A DNA stretch of 64,000 bases from assembly GCA_023242925.1 (NCBI GenBank), contig CP096134.1, forward strand, positions 1,389,944 to 1,453,943, given 5' to 3'. Origin of the DNA: Hyphomonadaceae bacterium JAD_PAG50586_4. Its GTDB lineage: Bacteria; Pseudomonadota; Alphaproteobacteria; Caulobacterales; Aquidulcibacteraceae. Positions 45,924-55,578 of this stretch are shown here, one piece after another. Under the pieces are notes generated by a model. The model worked only from the letters and a program-made list of their open reading frames with translations, had not been told where the DNA came from and did no database searches. A program made the translations under genes and the position numbers. The first letter of the stretch is position 1; the number at the start of each line of letters is the position of its first letter.

Positions 45924-46754
45924 TTACGACAAACGCAGCAACAGCGCGGTCGCATCATCGCTCTTCTTGAAGCGCGGATGCAGCTTCCCGCCCAGATCCT
46001 GAGCTTCAATCGCCCGCAATTCGCGCCCAAGTTCCTGTAGGCCCTTGTCCAGCGCCGCAACCACGAGGCCGGCGGCGTCATAGGCCTCATATTGATCCGT
46101 CAGTGCGGCGAACCCGTCTGTCATCAGCAAAACATGCGCGGGCCGCGAGAGCTTGAACGACCATGCTCGCGCGTGATCGGCGCACTTTGGATCAATTCCG
46201 AACGTCCAATGAGCGCCGTCTTGGTTCAGCGCCGAACGCCCGCGCCGCAGTATCTCAATCGTCGCTTTGCGCTCCAGCAACGGCTTGTCGCCATCCGTCT
46301 GCTGCGCCGCCGCGCGCGTCTCAGCTTCGCGGCCCGTCGTCGGCCCGCCCGCAACCTGAACACCGCCATCAGCGTCGCGTACAAAGATACGACTGTCGCC
46401 AAGATCGATGCCGGCGACGCCGTCGGCGGTTTCCTCAACCATCAACAGCGACGAGATCGGCGATTGCCACCGTTCAATGGTGCGCCCATTTAGCAGCGTG
46501 CTAAACGCGTCCTTCGCCGCAACACTTGCGTCTCGCGTTACGTCACCCATGTCGCCGCCATCGGCCGTGTACAAACGCGCATTGGCGAAATGCGCGATCC
46601 AGCTCGCGTCGGACTTCCAGCCCGTCAGCGGCGCGCCGTGCAAATCCGTCGCGCCATCCAGCACCCAGGCGCGCGCACCACGAAACCCACACGCATCGTC
46701 ATTCTGCTTGGCGCGATCGCCCGCGAGCGAGATGCTTTCGACGAAGGTCAGCAT
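45924..46754 (-). CDS. PP2C-type serine/threonine phosphatase
   Basis: 276 residues. Catalytic metal-binding aspartates: near residue 33 in AWVLDGATDLHG, near 117 in GIDLGDSRIFVRD, near 214 in LLMTDGFAALTD and near 267 in FKKSDDATALLL. The compact PP2C domain has no sensory attachment. Natural partners would be Ser/Thr kinases or a stress regulator; none is adjacent. The ATG at 46754 overlaps the stop of the MaoC gene (TAATG), so it is co-transcribed with it. Confidence 0.87.
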   Translation of the reverse strand: MLTFVESISLAGDRAKQNDDACGFRGARAWVLDGATDLHGAPLTGWKSDASWIAHFANARLYTADGGDMGDVTRDASVAAKDAFSTLLNGRTIERWQSPISSLLMVEETADGVAGIDLGDSRIFVRDADGGVQVAGGPTTGREAETRAAAQQTDGDKPLLERKATIEILRRGRSALNQDGAHWTFGIDPKCADHARAWSFKLSRPAHVLLMTDGFAALTDQYEAYDAAGLVVAALDKGLQELGRELRAIEAQDLGGKLHPRFKKSDDATALLLRLS

Positions 46755-47203
46755 CAGCCGGCGTAAAGCAGCGAGACCGTCTCGGCGACGCAGGCCGGGC
46801 GTTCCTGGCCCTCAACCTCGATCGTGCATTGATTGATCAGCTGGTAGGCGCCCGCACGCATCTCGCACGCTTCGAGCTTCACCCGCATCCGCACCCGCGC
46901 GCCAACCGGCACCATGTTGGTGAAGCGCACCTTGTTGCACCCGTAATTGATGCCGCGGCTGACGCCAGTGTAGGTCACGATGTTCTTTGAGAGTAGCGGG
47001 ATCAGCGACAGCACCAGATAGCCATGCGCGATCGGCGAGCCCAATTCCTTGGTCGCGCGCTCAACGTCGATGTGAATCCATTGATGGTCGCCCGTGGCGT
47101 CGGCGAAACGATTCACCCGGTCCTGGGTGATCTCCAGCCATTCCGACACGCCGATTTCCTGGCCCACCAGGCCCGGCAATTCCGACAACGCCATTTCGCG
47201 CAT
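46754..47203 (-). CDS. MaoC-like (R)-enoyl-CoA hydratase
   Basis: 149 residues. Hot-dog fold hydratase acting on enoyl-CoA. Residues [20 protein letters not shown], then the catalytic Asp-His segment [20 protein letters not shown], and [20 protein letters not shown] fit the NodN/MaoC group. Start either ATG 47203 or, better placed before the conserved start of the family, ATG 47191. Convergent with nothing; divergent from purL. Coupled to the PP2C gene downstream. Confidence 0.85.
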   Translation of the reverse strand: MREMALSELPGLVGQEIGVSEWLEITQDRVNRFADATGDHQWIHIDVERATKELGSPIAHGYLVLSLIPLLSKNIVTYTGVSRGINYGCNKVRFTNMVPVGARVRMRVKLEACEMRAGAYQLINQCTIEVEGQERPACVAETVSLLYAG

Positions 47204-47371
47204 AAGTTCGTCTCCTCCGTCGGGCCGATGGGTAAAGCCGGGGGCGGGCCTTGTCGAGTTGCCGTCACGTTCTCCTGGCCGGGGTGTGCAGCTTCTGTCG
47301 CAGCCGCCCTTGGCCCTCTAGGCCAAGCGCCCCAATTGCCCCCTTTGGCGACACAGGTTATCCGCTCCCCC

Positions 47372-49603
47372 ATGTCCCTAGACCCGCTCGCGCCAGGCAC
47401 ACTGGCTCTCGCCGAAGAATTCGGTCTCTCCCGCGACGAATACGACCTCGTCCTGGAAAAACTCGGCCGCACCCCGAACGTCACCGAACTCGGCATCTTC
47501 TCGGTGATGTGGAGCGAGCATTGCTCCTACAAATCGACCCGCGTCCATCTGGCTAAATTCCCGACCAAGGCGGCGCACGTGATCTACGGCCCGGGCGAGA
47601 ACGCGGGGGCCATCGATATCGGCGAAGGGCTCGCCGCCATCTTCAAGATGGAAAGCCACAACCATCCAAGCTTTATCGAGCCATTCCAGGGTGCGGCCAC
47701 CGGCGTCGGCGGTATCCTGCGCGATGTGTTCACCATGGGGGCGCGCCCGGTCGCGATCATGAACGCGCTGCGCTTTGGCGAGCCGGATCATCCGAAGACA
47801 CGCAAGCTGGTCGATGGCGTCGTCAGCGGTATCAGCTTCTACGGCAATTGCGTGGGCGTGCCCACTGTCGGCGGGGAGACCAATTTCGACGCGCGCTACA
47901 ACGGCAACATCCTCGTCAACGTGTTCTGTCTGGGCATCGCCGATAAGAACAAGATTTTCACCAGCGCCGCCAAAGGCGCGAACAATCCGGTTGTGTATGT
48001 CGGCGCCAAGACGGGCCGCGACGGCATTCACGGCGCGACGATGGCGTCTGCAGAATTCGTTGAGGGTGAAGATGGATTGCGCCCGACCGTGCAAGTCGGC
48101 GACCCCTTCCTCGAAAAGCTGCTCATCGAAGCGTGCCTCGAATTGATGGCCACCGACGCCATCATCGGCATCCAAGACATGGGTGCGGCGGGCCTCACGT
48201 CATCGTCGGTGGAAATGGCTTCCAAGGGCGAAGCCGGCATCGAGCTTGATCTCGACCAAGTGCCTGCGCGCGAAGAGGGCATGACGCCCTACGAATTCAT
48301 GCTCTCGGAAAGCCAAGAGCGCATGCTGATGACGCTGAAGCCGGGCCGCGAAGTCGAAGCCAAGCGCATCTTCGAAAAATGGGGCTTGGACGCCGCCGTG
48401 ATCGGCAAGACCACCGACACCGGCAACCTCACGCTCAAATGGCGCGGCCAGATCGTGTGCGATATTCCGCTTGGGCCTCTCGCTGACGAGGCGCCGAAGT
48501 ATGAGCGCCCTTACGTACAGCCGCTCAAAGCCATCCCGCTCACCGAAGGCGAACAAAAGCGCCTGAGCGCGGACTATCCAGGCTTTGCCGCATCGCTTTC
48601 ATCGCTGCTCTCGCAACCCGATCAAGCCTCCAAGCGCTGGATTTGGGAGCAATACGACCGTCACGTCCAAGGCGACACGTTGGCCGATAGCGGCAGCGAC
48701 GCGGCCATCGTGCGCCTCTATGGCTCACGCCGCGCGCTCGCGATGACCTGCGATGTCACGCCGCGTTACGTTGAAGCCGACGCCTACGAAGGCGGCAAGC
48801 AGGCCGTCGCCGAGGCCTGGCGCAATCTGAGCGCCGTCGGCGCGCGCCCGCTCGCCGTCACCGACAATCTCAATTTCGGCAACCCGCAGCGCCCGGAAAT
48901 CATGGGCCAGATCGTGCACGCCATCGAAGGCATGGCCGAGGCTTGTCGCGCACTCGCGTTCCCTGTGATCAGCGGCAACGTATCGCTCTACAATGAGACC
49001 AACGGCCAAGCCATTCTGCCGACCCCGGCGATCGGCGGCGTCGGCATCATCGACAACCTCGAGCGCCGCGCCACCGCCGATGCGCTGAAGGCCGGCGACT
49101 CGCTCGTGCTGATCGGCGATACCAAGGGCCATCTCGGCCAATCGATTTACGCGCGCGATCTCTTCAAGCTCGGCGGCGCAGCGCCCCGCGTCGATCTCGC
49201 ACTTGAAAAGAAGAATGGAGATTTCGTCCGCGGGCTTATCGCGGACGGCACAGTCCGCGCCGCGCACGATCTTTCCGACGGCGGCGTCGCACTTGCGGCC
49301 GCTGAAATGGCGCTCGGCGCCGATGTCGGCGTGCAACTCGGCTACCAAGGCGATCTCACCGACGCGCAATTCCTCTTCGCCGAGGATCAAGCGCGTTATC
49401 TGATCGCGTTGCCCTCGCAAAAGATCGACGATCTCGACCGCCGCGCGCGTGCGGCTGGCGTTGAATATCTCATCGTCGGCGAAGCCGGCGGCCGCGAGAT
49501 ATCCTATCTCGGCGCCAGCGGCCAACGCGAACACGTCAACATCGCCGAACTCCGCCACACCCACGAAAGCTGGCTGCCCACCTATATGAAGAAGGCGGGC
49601 TAA
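47372..49603 (+). CDS. purL: Phosphoribosylformylglycinamidine synthase subunit PurL
   Basis: Purine step 4: FGAR to FGAM, using ammonia from PurQ. 743 residues, the small PurL that works with PurS and PurQ. Motifs: [26 protein letters not shown] (HNHPS), [13 protein letters not shown]-type segment with FTMGARP, and in the repeated half [17 protein letters not shown]. The frame could start further upstream, but ATG 47372 gives the family length. Single transcript, followed by the short TTG-start gene. Confidence 0.96.
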   Translation: MSLDPLAPGTLALAEEFGLSRDEYDLVLEKLGRTPNVTELGIFSVMWSEHCSYKSTRVHLAKFPTKAAHVIYGPGENAGAIDIGEGLAAIFKMESHNHPSFIEPFQGAATGVGGILRDVFTMGARPVAIMNALRFGEPDHPKTRKLVDGVVSGISFYGNCVGVPTVGGETNFDARYNGNILVNVFCLGIADKNKIFTSAAKGANNPVVYVGAKTGRDGIHGATMASAEFVEGEDGLRPTVQVGDPFLEKLLIEACLELMATDAIIGIQDMGAAGLTSSSVEMASKGEAGIELDLDQVPAREEGMTPYEFMLSESQERMLMTLKPGREVEAKRIFEKWGLDAAVIGKTTDTGNLTLKWRGQIVCDIPLGPLADEAPKYERPYVQPLKAIPLTEGEQKRLSADYPGFAASLSSLLSQPDQASKRWIWEQYDRHVQGDTLADSGSDAAIVRLYGSRRALAMTCDVTPRYVEADAYEGGKQAVAEAWRNLSAVGARPLAVTDNLNFGNPQRPEIMGQIVHAIEGMAEACRALAFPVISGNVSLYNETNGQAILPTPAIGGVGIIDNLERRATADALKAGDSLVLIGDTKGHLGQSIYARDLFKLGGAAPRVDLALEKKNGDFVRGLIADGTVRAAHDLSDGGVALAAAEMALGADVGVQLGYQGDLTDAQFLFAEDQARYLIALPSQKIDDLDRRARAAGVEYLIVGEAGGREISYLGASGQREHVNIAELRHTHESWLPTYMKKAG

Positions 49604-49616
49604 GCTCTATCCTATA

Positions 49617-49642
49617 CTCCCCGAAAGCGGGAGGAGGTGAGC
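49617..49642. repeat. Left-end fragment of the dispersed palindromic element
   Basis: CTCCCCGAAAGCGGGAGGAG followed by GTGAGC, preceded by CTATCCTATA as in copy 1 (CTATATCCTCCCC). Only the left hairpin is kept. Its AGGAGGT (49632-49638) is positioned as the ribosome-binding site for the TTG start at 49644, so the repeat appears to provide a gene's translation signal. Confidence 0.6.
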
Positions 49643-49643
49643 A

Positions 49644-50048
49644 TTGGCCTATCACCATCGCCTGCAGCTTCGAGGGTCCAAGCGAAGATTGGCCGTCGCA
49701 GATTTCGCCGCGCTCGGTCTAAAGATCGTTGCTCACGATGGCCGAGCAACCGTATGCACGCCAGCGGGCTTTGACATTCACGAAGCGGACGAATGGTTCG
49801 CAGAGCGCCTGAGCGAGCCACAGATCATTGCATTGGTGCAGATTGCCGAACGCCTGGGCGCGGATGTGGTCGGCGACGAAGACGAGACCTGCACCGTTGT
49901 GAATGGCGCGCTCGTAGAGCGTAATTCGGCCAAAGCGCAGCCGCCGCGCTCACTCTGGTTGCAACGCAATCGTTGGACCATCATCTATGCATTGATTTTG
50001 GCGGTGATATTGCTGATCGCCTTGCTCCGCCGCTGGCCGCTGTTTTAG
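49644..50048 (+). CDS. Hypothetical protein with C-terminal membrane helix, 134 aa
   Basis: TTG start 49644 with AGGAGGT 5 bp ahead. Soluble part of about 105 residues (RLAVADFAALGLKIVAHDGR, LVQIAERLGADVVGDEDETC) is followed by a C-terminal hydrophobic helix WTIIYALILAVILLIALL and RRWPLF, i.e. a tail-anchored membrane protein. No known family. It ends 11 bp before gor, so the two may be co-transcribed. Confidence 0.62.
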   Translation: MAYHHRLQLRGSKRRLAVADFAALGLKIVAHDGRATVCTPAGFDIHEADEWFAERLSEPQIIALVQIAERLGADVVGDEDETCTVVNGALVERNSAKAQPPRSLWLQRNRWTIIYALILAVILLIALLRRWPLF

Positions 50049-50059
50049 CCGAGAGACGC

Positions 50060-51445
50060 ATGCCCCAATACGACTACGACCTCATCGTCATCGGCGCGGG
50101 CTCGGGCGGGGTGCGGGCGGCGCGCCTGGCCTCCAACAGCGGCGCGAAGGTCGCCATCATCGAGCAGGTGCAAGTGGGCGGCACGTGCGTGCTGCGCGGA
50201 TGCGTCCCGAAGAAATTCCTCGTCTATGCGTCGGAATATTCTCAAGCCTTCCGCGACGCCAAAGGCTTCGGCTGGACCGTGGATTGGGCGCGCTTCGATT
50301 GGCCGACGCTGCGCGATTCCGTGCAATCGGAAGTGAACCGGCTTTCCGGCATCTACATCAAAAACCTCGACGCCGCCGGCGTGCGCATCATTGAAGATCG
50401 CGCCGTCCTCACCGATCCCAACACCATCCGCCTCACGCGCGAAGGCCGCTATCTCACGGCGCAACGCATTCTCGTCGCCACAGGCGGCCACACCTATCGC
50501 CCCGAGGAAACGCCCGGCCAAGAACTCGCCATCACCTCGACCGACGCGTTCGTGCTCGACTCCTTGCCCTCCAGCATCGTCATCGCCGGCGGCGGTTTCA
50601 TCGCGCTCGAATTCGCCACTATCTTCTCTGGGCTCGGCGTCGAAACCACGATCGTCTATCGCGGAGAGCGCTTATTGCGCGGCTTTGATCATGATGTGCG
50701 CATACACGTGCAAGCCGATCTCGAACGCACCGGTGTTAAAGTCATTTGCGGCTCCACCATCAGCGAAATCGCGTCGCTGAGTGACAATCGCAAGCTCGTC
50801 ACGCTTTCCAACACGATGCGCCTTGAGGCCGATCAGGTGATGTGGGCCGTGGGCCGCGCGCCGAACACGCATGGGCTGGGGCTGGAAGCCGCCGGCGTGA
50901 AGCTCAGCGAGCGCGGCGGCGTGATCGTCGATGAATATTCGCGCTCATCCGTGCCCTCGATCTGGGCGGTGGGGGACGTCACCGACCGCATCAATCTCAC
51001 GCCCGTGGCTATTCGCGAGGCGATGGCGTTCGTGGAAACCGAGTTTCACAATCGCCCCACTGCGTTCGATCATGCCGACGTCGCCAGCGCCGTGTTTTCG
51101 CGCCCGCCCGTCGGCGTTGTGGGCCTAAGCGAGCAGGACGCGCGCATGAAGGGCCATAAGCTCAAAGTGTTCCGCACCAGCTTCCGGCTGATGAAAAACA
51201 TCCTCGCCGGCAATGAGCAACGCGCGATGATGAAGCTCGTGGTCGATGCGAAAACCGATCGTGTGCTCGGCGTGCATATCGCCAGCGTCGATGCGCCCGA
51301 GATGATTCAGCTCGCCGCTATCGCCGTCAAAGCCGGCCTCACCAAAGCGCAATGGGACATGACCTGTGCGGTCCATCCCACCGCCGCCGAAGAACTCGTC
51401 CTCATGGGCGAACCCGTGAGCCACGACAACGAAGCGCCGGCTTGA
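50060..51445 (+). CDS. gor: Glutathione-disulfide reductase
   Basis: 461 residues. FAD flavoprotein that reduces oxidised glutathione with NADPH. Motifs: GAGSGGVRAARLASNSGA (FAD), the redox pair GGTCVLRGCVPKK, ATGGHTYRP, GGGFIALEFATIFSGLG (NADPH), IWAVGDVTDRINLTPVAI, and the C-terminal His-Glu pair in CAVHPTAAEELV. The CVLRGCVPKK form separates glutathione reductase from dihydrolipoamide dehydrogenase. Start ATG 50060. Alone or with the preceding small gene. Confidence 0.94.
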   Translation: MPQYDYDLIVIGAGSGGVRAARLASNSGAKVAIIEQVQVGGTCVLRGCVPKKFLVYASEYSQAFRDAKGFGWTVDWARFDWPTLRDSVQSEVNRLSGIYIKNLDAAGVRIIEDRAVLTDPNTIRLTREGRYLTAQRILVATGGHTYRPEETPGQELAITSTDAFVLDSLPSSIVIAGGGFIALEFATIFSGLGVETTIVYRGERLLRGFDHDVRIHVQADLERTGVKVICGSTISEIASLSDNRKLVTLSNTMRLEADQVMWAVGRAPNTHGLGLEAAGVKLSERGGVIVDEYSRSSVPSIWAVGDVTDRINLTPVAIREAMAFVETEFHNRPTAFDHADVASAVFSRPPVGVVGLSEQDARMKGHKLKVFRTSFRLMKNILAGNEQRAMMKLVVDAKTDRVLGVHIASVDAPEMIQLAAIAVKAGLTKAQWDMTCAVHPTAAEELVLMGEPVSHDNEAPA

Positions 51446-51961
51446 AGGGGGCGGCGCCAGAGCGTCAGCAGTCGCCTTGAAGGGTGCTTCAACTGGCGCC
51501 CCGGTGATCAATAAGTATGGTATCGCAAGCCCGAGGGCGGCAAACACCAGACGCCGCGTCAGCGAATTAAATGCTGGCAAGCGCCAGCTGAGCGGGTTGA
51601 GAGCAACGGCTGCGAAAAGGCGCCCAGAATAAATCGCGAGTGTTGTGATCCACGCGATGGAGCGGCAAGGCGACAAGTACGTTGCCGTAACGCGTGAGAG
51701 CCCAGCGCGTACAAGACTATCCCGAGGCTTCCCAAACAGCCAGCAAGTCTGCCGATTTTGGGGAGGCTTTGCCTGGCGGCAGTGTTGCTCACTTTAAGGC
51801 GTCCTCAAAACCGCCCCCGCAACAATCCAGCAAAACCAAGCTTCTCCACACGCGCATCGTCGCTTTGTGCATCGTTCACTTGATCCAAATTTACCAAAAA
51901 CTAACCATCCCGGCCGACCGTCCGGCGTTCGGAAACGGATTAAGTGAAGAGGGGCCAGAAT
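51446..51961. other. 516-bp gap with a decayed or frameshifted minus-strand frame
   Basis: No clear gene. On the minus strand a GTG near 51792 starts a frame with one hydrophobic helix (AGCLGSLGIVLYALGSHA); after a frame change near 51700 it continues as IAWITTLAIYSGRLFAAVA and LVFAALGLAIPYLLITGAPV, the hydrophobic pattern of a small membrane protein, and then runs into the gor antisense strand. This may be a broken gene or chance. The part next to parA (51830-51960) is AT-richer and probably holds the parA promoter. Confidence 0.3.
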
Positions 51962-52834
51962 ATGCCCGCGCGTTTGGTTTCAGTGATCAACATGAAGGGC
52001 GGCGTGGGCAAGTCCACGACGACGGTTTCGCTTGCTGAAACGCTTGCTCTGCATCAGCGCCGCCGCGTGCTGGTGATCGATCTCGATCCGCAAACCAACG
52101 CTTCGATCATGGTCGCCGGTCCCGACAAGTGGAACGCGATGCGCGAGGCCGAGCGCACGCTCGATTTCTATTTTGAATCCTATATCGTCCAGCAGCGCCC
52201 AAAACCGTTCAAGCAATTGATCGAGCTCAAGGTCAGCGACCTCAAAGGCAAGCCGGACGTTTCGCTCTGCGCTTCGGCGCCGGAATTCCGCATCGTCGAA
52301 CGCGACATGATCGAAAGTTTCGTCAAGCGCGGCTTCCAGATCGATCAAATCCAAAAATGGATTTGCGAGCGCTTCGCCAACGGCATCAAGAACGTCGTCA
52401 ACGAATACGATTACATCCTGATCGATTGCCCGCCCGGCATTTCGCTGTTCGCGGAGGCGGCTTTGATCGCGGCCGATGCGATCCTTGTGCCCTCGATCCC
52501 GGATTACGTGTCGCGCTTGGGCCTCATCACTTTCCGCAAACGCGCGCTCCGCCTCATCAATGAGCGTCGCGGCGGCCCGTCGCAGCTCATGGTGCTGGCC
52601 ACCAAATACGACGAGACCTTCTCGCTGCACCGCTCGGAAGCCTCGCTGCTGAAGGACAATCTCGGCGAAGCCATGTTCGATGTGCGCATTCCCCAGCACG
52701 TTGATATCGCCAAGGCGGCCGAATGGTCGGAAACGCCGCGCACGTTCGAACAAAAGTACGGCGCGATGGCGCCGATCGTCGCCAAGCTCGGCGAGGAATT
52801 CGTCTCCAAAGTGGAAGTCGCGCAGGCCCTATGA
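51962..52834 (+). CDS. Orphan ParA-family ATPase
   Basis: 290 residues. Deviant Walker A MKGGVGKSTTTVSLAETLA near 11-29, Walker A' region DLDPQTNASIMVAG, Walker B YILIDCPPGISLF. No ParB gene and no parS-like site are visible nearby, so it is probably not the chromosome segregation ParA; MipZ, plasmid-type and cargo-positioning ParAs share this fold. A distinctive insert (MREAERTLDFYFESYIVQQR, VERDMIESFVKRGFQID) could specify its cargo. The start ATG 51962 has AGAGGGG ahead. Its TGA overlaps the following ATG (ATGA). Confidence 0.85.
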   Translation: MPARLVSVINMKGGVGKSTTTVSLAETLALHQRRRVLVIDLDPQTNASIMVAGPDKWNAMREAERTLDFYFESYIVQQRPKPFKQLIELKVSDLKGKPDVSLCASAPEFRIVERDMIESFVKRGFQIDQIQKWICERFANGIKNVVNEYDYILIDCPPGISLFAEAALIAADAILVPSIPDYVSRLGLITFRKRALRLINERRGGPSQLMVLATKYDETFSLHRSEASLLKDNLGEAMFDVRIPQHVDIAKAAEWSETPRTFEQKYGAMAPIVAKLGEEFVSKVEVAQAL

Positions 52835-53340
52835 GTCTGAATAAGACGCTCGACCGTTTCTTCGACGAAATTCGCCGCGAGGCGAAACGCAATCCCGACT
52901 TCGCCAACCGCCTAGACGCGGTGCTCCAACGCCACGACTCGCGCCGCGACGTGCCAGACGAGGTGTTGGAAGTAGCAGCGCGCGACGAAACTCCTCCCCG
53001 CAAGCGGGGGAGGTCCGAGCGAAGCGAGGGGAGGGGACGTTCCGTCCAAGCGTCGCGCACCGCCCCCTCAGCCGGCTGCGCCGATAGCTCCCGCGCGTGC
53101 GGGGAGCACAAAAAAGCCCCCGCGATCAACCCGGCCGGCCTCTACAAGCGCGAAGGCGAAGACGCGCTTCGCAAAGCGCTCGAGGGCCAAGAACTCAGCG
53201 CGCTCCGCGCCCTCGTCGCCGAGCACAATCTCGACCCCAGCGGCGTCACGCCCTCGCTCACCCGCGACGAAATCGCCGCCCACATCCTCGCCCAAGCCAA
53301 ACGCCGCGCCGAACGCGACGAGAAAATGTTCGACTACTAG
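52831..53340 (+). CDS. ParA-linked partner protein with in-frame repeat insertion
   Basis: 169 residues from ATG 52831, overlapping the parA stop by 4 bp. Two conserved-looking ends frame a foreign middle: the N-terminal helix TLDRFFDEIRREAKRNPDFA, and the C-terminal NPAGLYKREGEDALRKALEG, LSALRALVAEHNLDPSG, TRDEIAAHILAQAKRRAERD, which looks like a helical SAP-like or Rho-N-like module. Residues about 54-94 (PPRKRGRSERSEGRGRS, then QASRTAPSAGC) are encoded by a copy of the dispersed palindromic element and are basic and Ser/Arg-rich, unlike the rest. Function unknown; candidate cargo adaptor or ParA regulator. Confidence 0.72.
   Translation: MSLNKTLDRFFDEIRREAKRNPDFANRLDAVLQRHDSRRDVPDEVLEVAARDETPPRKRGRSERSEGRGRSVQASRTAPSAGCADSSRACGEHKKAPAINPAGLYKREGEDALRKALEGQELSALRALVAEHNLDPSGVTPSLTRDEIAAHILAQAKRRAERDEKMFDY
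52991..53110. repeat. Dispersed palindromic element, copy 2 (inside a coding region)
   Basis: Left hairpin CCTCCCCGC-AA-GCGGGGGAGG, right hairpin GCTCCCGCG-CGT-GCGGGGAGC, core with GAGCGAAGCGAGGGGAGGGG and CGCCCCCTCAGCCGGCTGCG. It is read in frame with no stop codon and adds about 40 residues. It lies in the linker between the N- and C-terminal parts of the ParA partner, where an insertion can be tolerated. Resembles in principle the protein-coding palindromic elements of Rickettsia. Confidence 0.75.
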
Positions 53341-53584
53341 GTCGGTGATCGACAGACTGGGCAGATCTTGAAGAGTCCCCAGCCCAAATGGCCATTCTGG
53401 CTATCGTTTGCCTTAAATATTGGCGTAGTGGTTACCTGTGTCGGGCTGCTGGTTTACCGACTGCAGGGCGGTCGTTTCTGACGTTTGAGGTTCGGATCGC
53501 GCCCAACCCAGCCAAGCATCTTGTCCATCCTGCCGCATGGGGACAGGGTGACGTGCGCGTAAATCCTGGCTAACACCGCCTGCC

Positions 53585-55578
53585 ATGTTCGAAAAAATCC
53601 TGATCGCCAATCGCGGCGAAGTCGCCGTCCGCATCATCCGCACCGCCCGCCGCTTGGGCATCAAGACGGTGGTGGTCTATTCCGAAGCCGACCGCGACAG
53701 CCTTGCGGTCGATATGGCCGATGAGACCGTGTTCATTGGCCCCGCACCCGCGGCGCAGAGCTATCTCGTCATCGATAAGATCGTGGACGCCGCCAAACAA
53801 ACCGGCGCGCAAGCGATCCACCCAGGCTTCGGCTTCCTCTCGGAGAAAGCCGAGTTCGCCGATCGCTTGCTCGCGGAGAAAATCACCTTCATCGGCCCGA
53901 ACCCGAACGCCATCCGCGCGATGGGCGACAAGATTGAATCGAAGAAGAGCGCTCAAGCCGCGGGCGTCTCATGCGTGCCGGGCTTCATCGGCGAAATCGA
54001 GGGCGTCGACCACGCCGTGCAGATCTCCGAGGAGATCGGCTATCCGGTGATGATCAAGGCCAGCGCCGGCGGTGGCGGCAAAGGCATCCGCGTCGCCTAC
54101 AATCGCAAAGAGGTCGAAGAGGGCTTCCCGGCCGTGCGCGCGGAGGCCAAAGGCGCCTTCGGCGACGACCGCATCTTCATCGAAAAATTCGTGACCGCGC
54201 CCCGCCACATCGAAATCCAAGTGATGGGCGACAAGCACGGCAACGTCATCCATCTGTTCGAGCGCGAATGCTCGATCCAGCGCCGCAATCAGAAAGTCAT
54301 CGAAGAAGCGCCGTCGCCGCTGCTCGATGAAAAGACGCGCATGGCGATGGGCGAACAAGCCTGCGCTCTCGCGCGCGCAGTGAGCTATGACAGCGCCGGC
54401 ACGGTCGAGTTCGTGGCCTCCGGCGCCGACAAGAGCTTCTACTTTCTCGAGATGAATACACGTCTCCAGGTGGAGCACCCGGTCTCGGAGATGATCACCG
54501 GGCTTGATCTGGTCGAGCAAATGATTCGCGTCGCTGCCGGCGAGCCGCTGAAGTTCAAGCAGAAGGATCTCAAGATCAAAGGCTGGGCGATCGAAAGCCG
54601 CATCTACGCCGAAGACCCGTACCGCAACTTCCTGCCGTCGATCGGCCGTCTGCGCACCTATCGCACGCCCGAAGAAGGCAAAACCGGCGACCTCACATTG
54701 CGCAACGAAACTGGCGTCCGCGAGGGCGACGAGATTTCCATGTTCTACGATCCGATGATCGCCAAGCTCGTCACGCACGGCCCCACGCGCATCGCCGCGA
54801 TCGACGCCCAAGCCCGCGCGCTCGATCAATTCCTGATCGAAGGCATCGCCGACAACATCCCGTTCCTGGGCGCGGTGATGGAGGAGGCGGAATTCCGCTC
54901 CGGCGACATCACCACCGCCTACATCAAGAAGCATTTCCCCGAAGGCTTCGAAGGCGTTGCGCCCACGAAGGACCAGGAAAAGCTGCTCTTGAGCGTCGCC
55001 GCCTATGCGCGCGCCTTCACCGCCAAGCGCGCGGCCCAAACCAGCGGCCAAGCCAATGGCGCACATGGCCGTCGCGATTGGGTCGTGATCCTCGATAAGC
55101 AACACCACGCCGCTGACGTCGCGCTTGATGAGAAGGGCGCCACCGTCAGTCTCGACGGCAAAGCCCATCGCCTCGATACTGACGCCCGTCCCGGCGCGCG
55201 CATCATCGAAGGCAAGTTCGACGGCAAGCCCTTTGCCGTGAAGATCAAGTCGGAGCCGCAAGGCTACCAGCTACGCCATCGCGGCGTCACCGCGCGCGCC
55301 ATTGTCGCCAGCCCGCGCGCAGCCGAGCTTTACAAAAGATCCCGGAAAAGCAGAAAGCCGACACCTCCAAGCTCATCGTGTCGCCCATGCCCGGCCTCGT
55401 CATCTCAATCGACGTGAAGCCCGGCCAAGAGGTGAAGGCTGGCGAGGGCGTGGCCATCGTCGAAGCGATGAAGATGCAAAACATCATCCGCGCCGAACGC
55501 GACGGAACGATCGCCAAAGTCAACGTCGCCGCCGGCGCCTCCGTGGCGGCCGACGAGGTGATGATTGAACTGGGTTAG
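53585..55578 (+). CDS. pccA: Propionyl-CoA (or acetyl-CoA-type) carboxylase alpha subunit, biotin-containing (one frameshift)
   Basis: About 664 residues after repair. Biotin carboxylase domain (MFEKILIANRGEVAVRIIRT, KASAGGGGKGIRVAYNRKEV with the ATP-grasp glycine loop, FLEMNTRLQVEHPVSEMITG), a BT/linker region, and a C-terminal biotinyl domain with biotin-Lys in EAMKMQN near the end. With the carboxyltransferase subunit encoded elsewhere it carboxylates propionyl-CoA to methylmalonyl-CoA. The four-A run 55334-55337 lacks one A: adding it joins AELYKK to IPEKQKADTSKLIVSPMPGL. The frameshift is probably a sequence error. The DUF805 gene overlaps its end by 14 bp. Confidence 0.92.

Noticed and set aside
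53388-53573. 61-residue open frame between the ParA-partner gene and pccA
   Set aside because: No ribosome-binding site and no fold-like pattern; the 244-bp gap is taken as promoter region.
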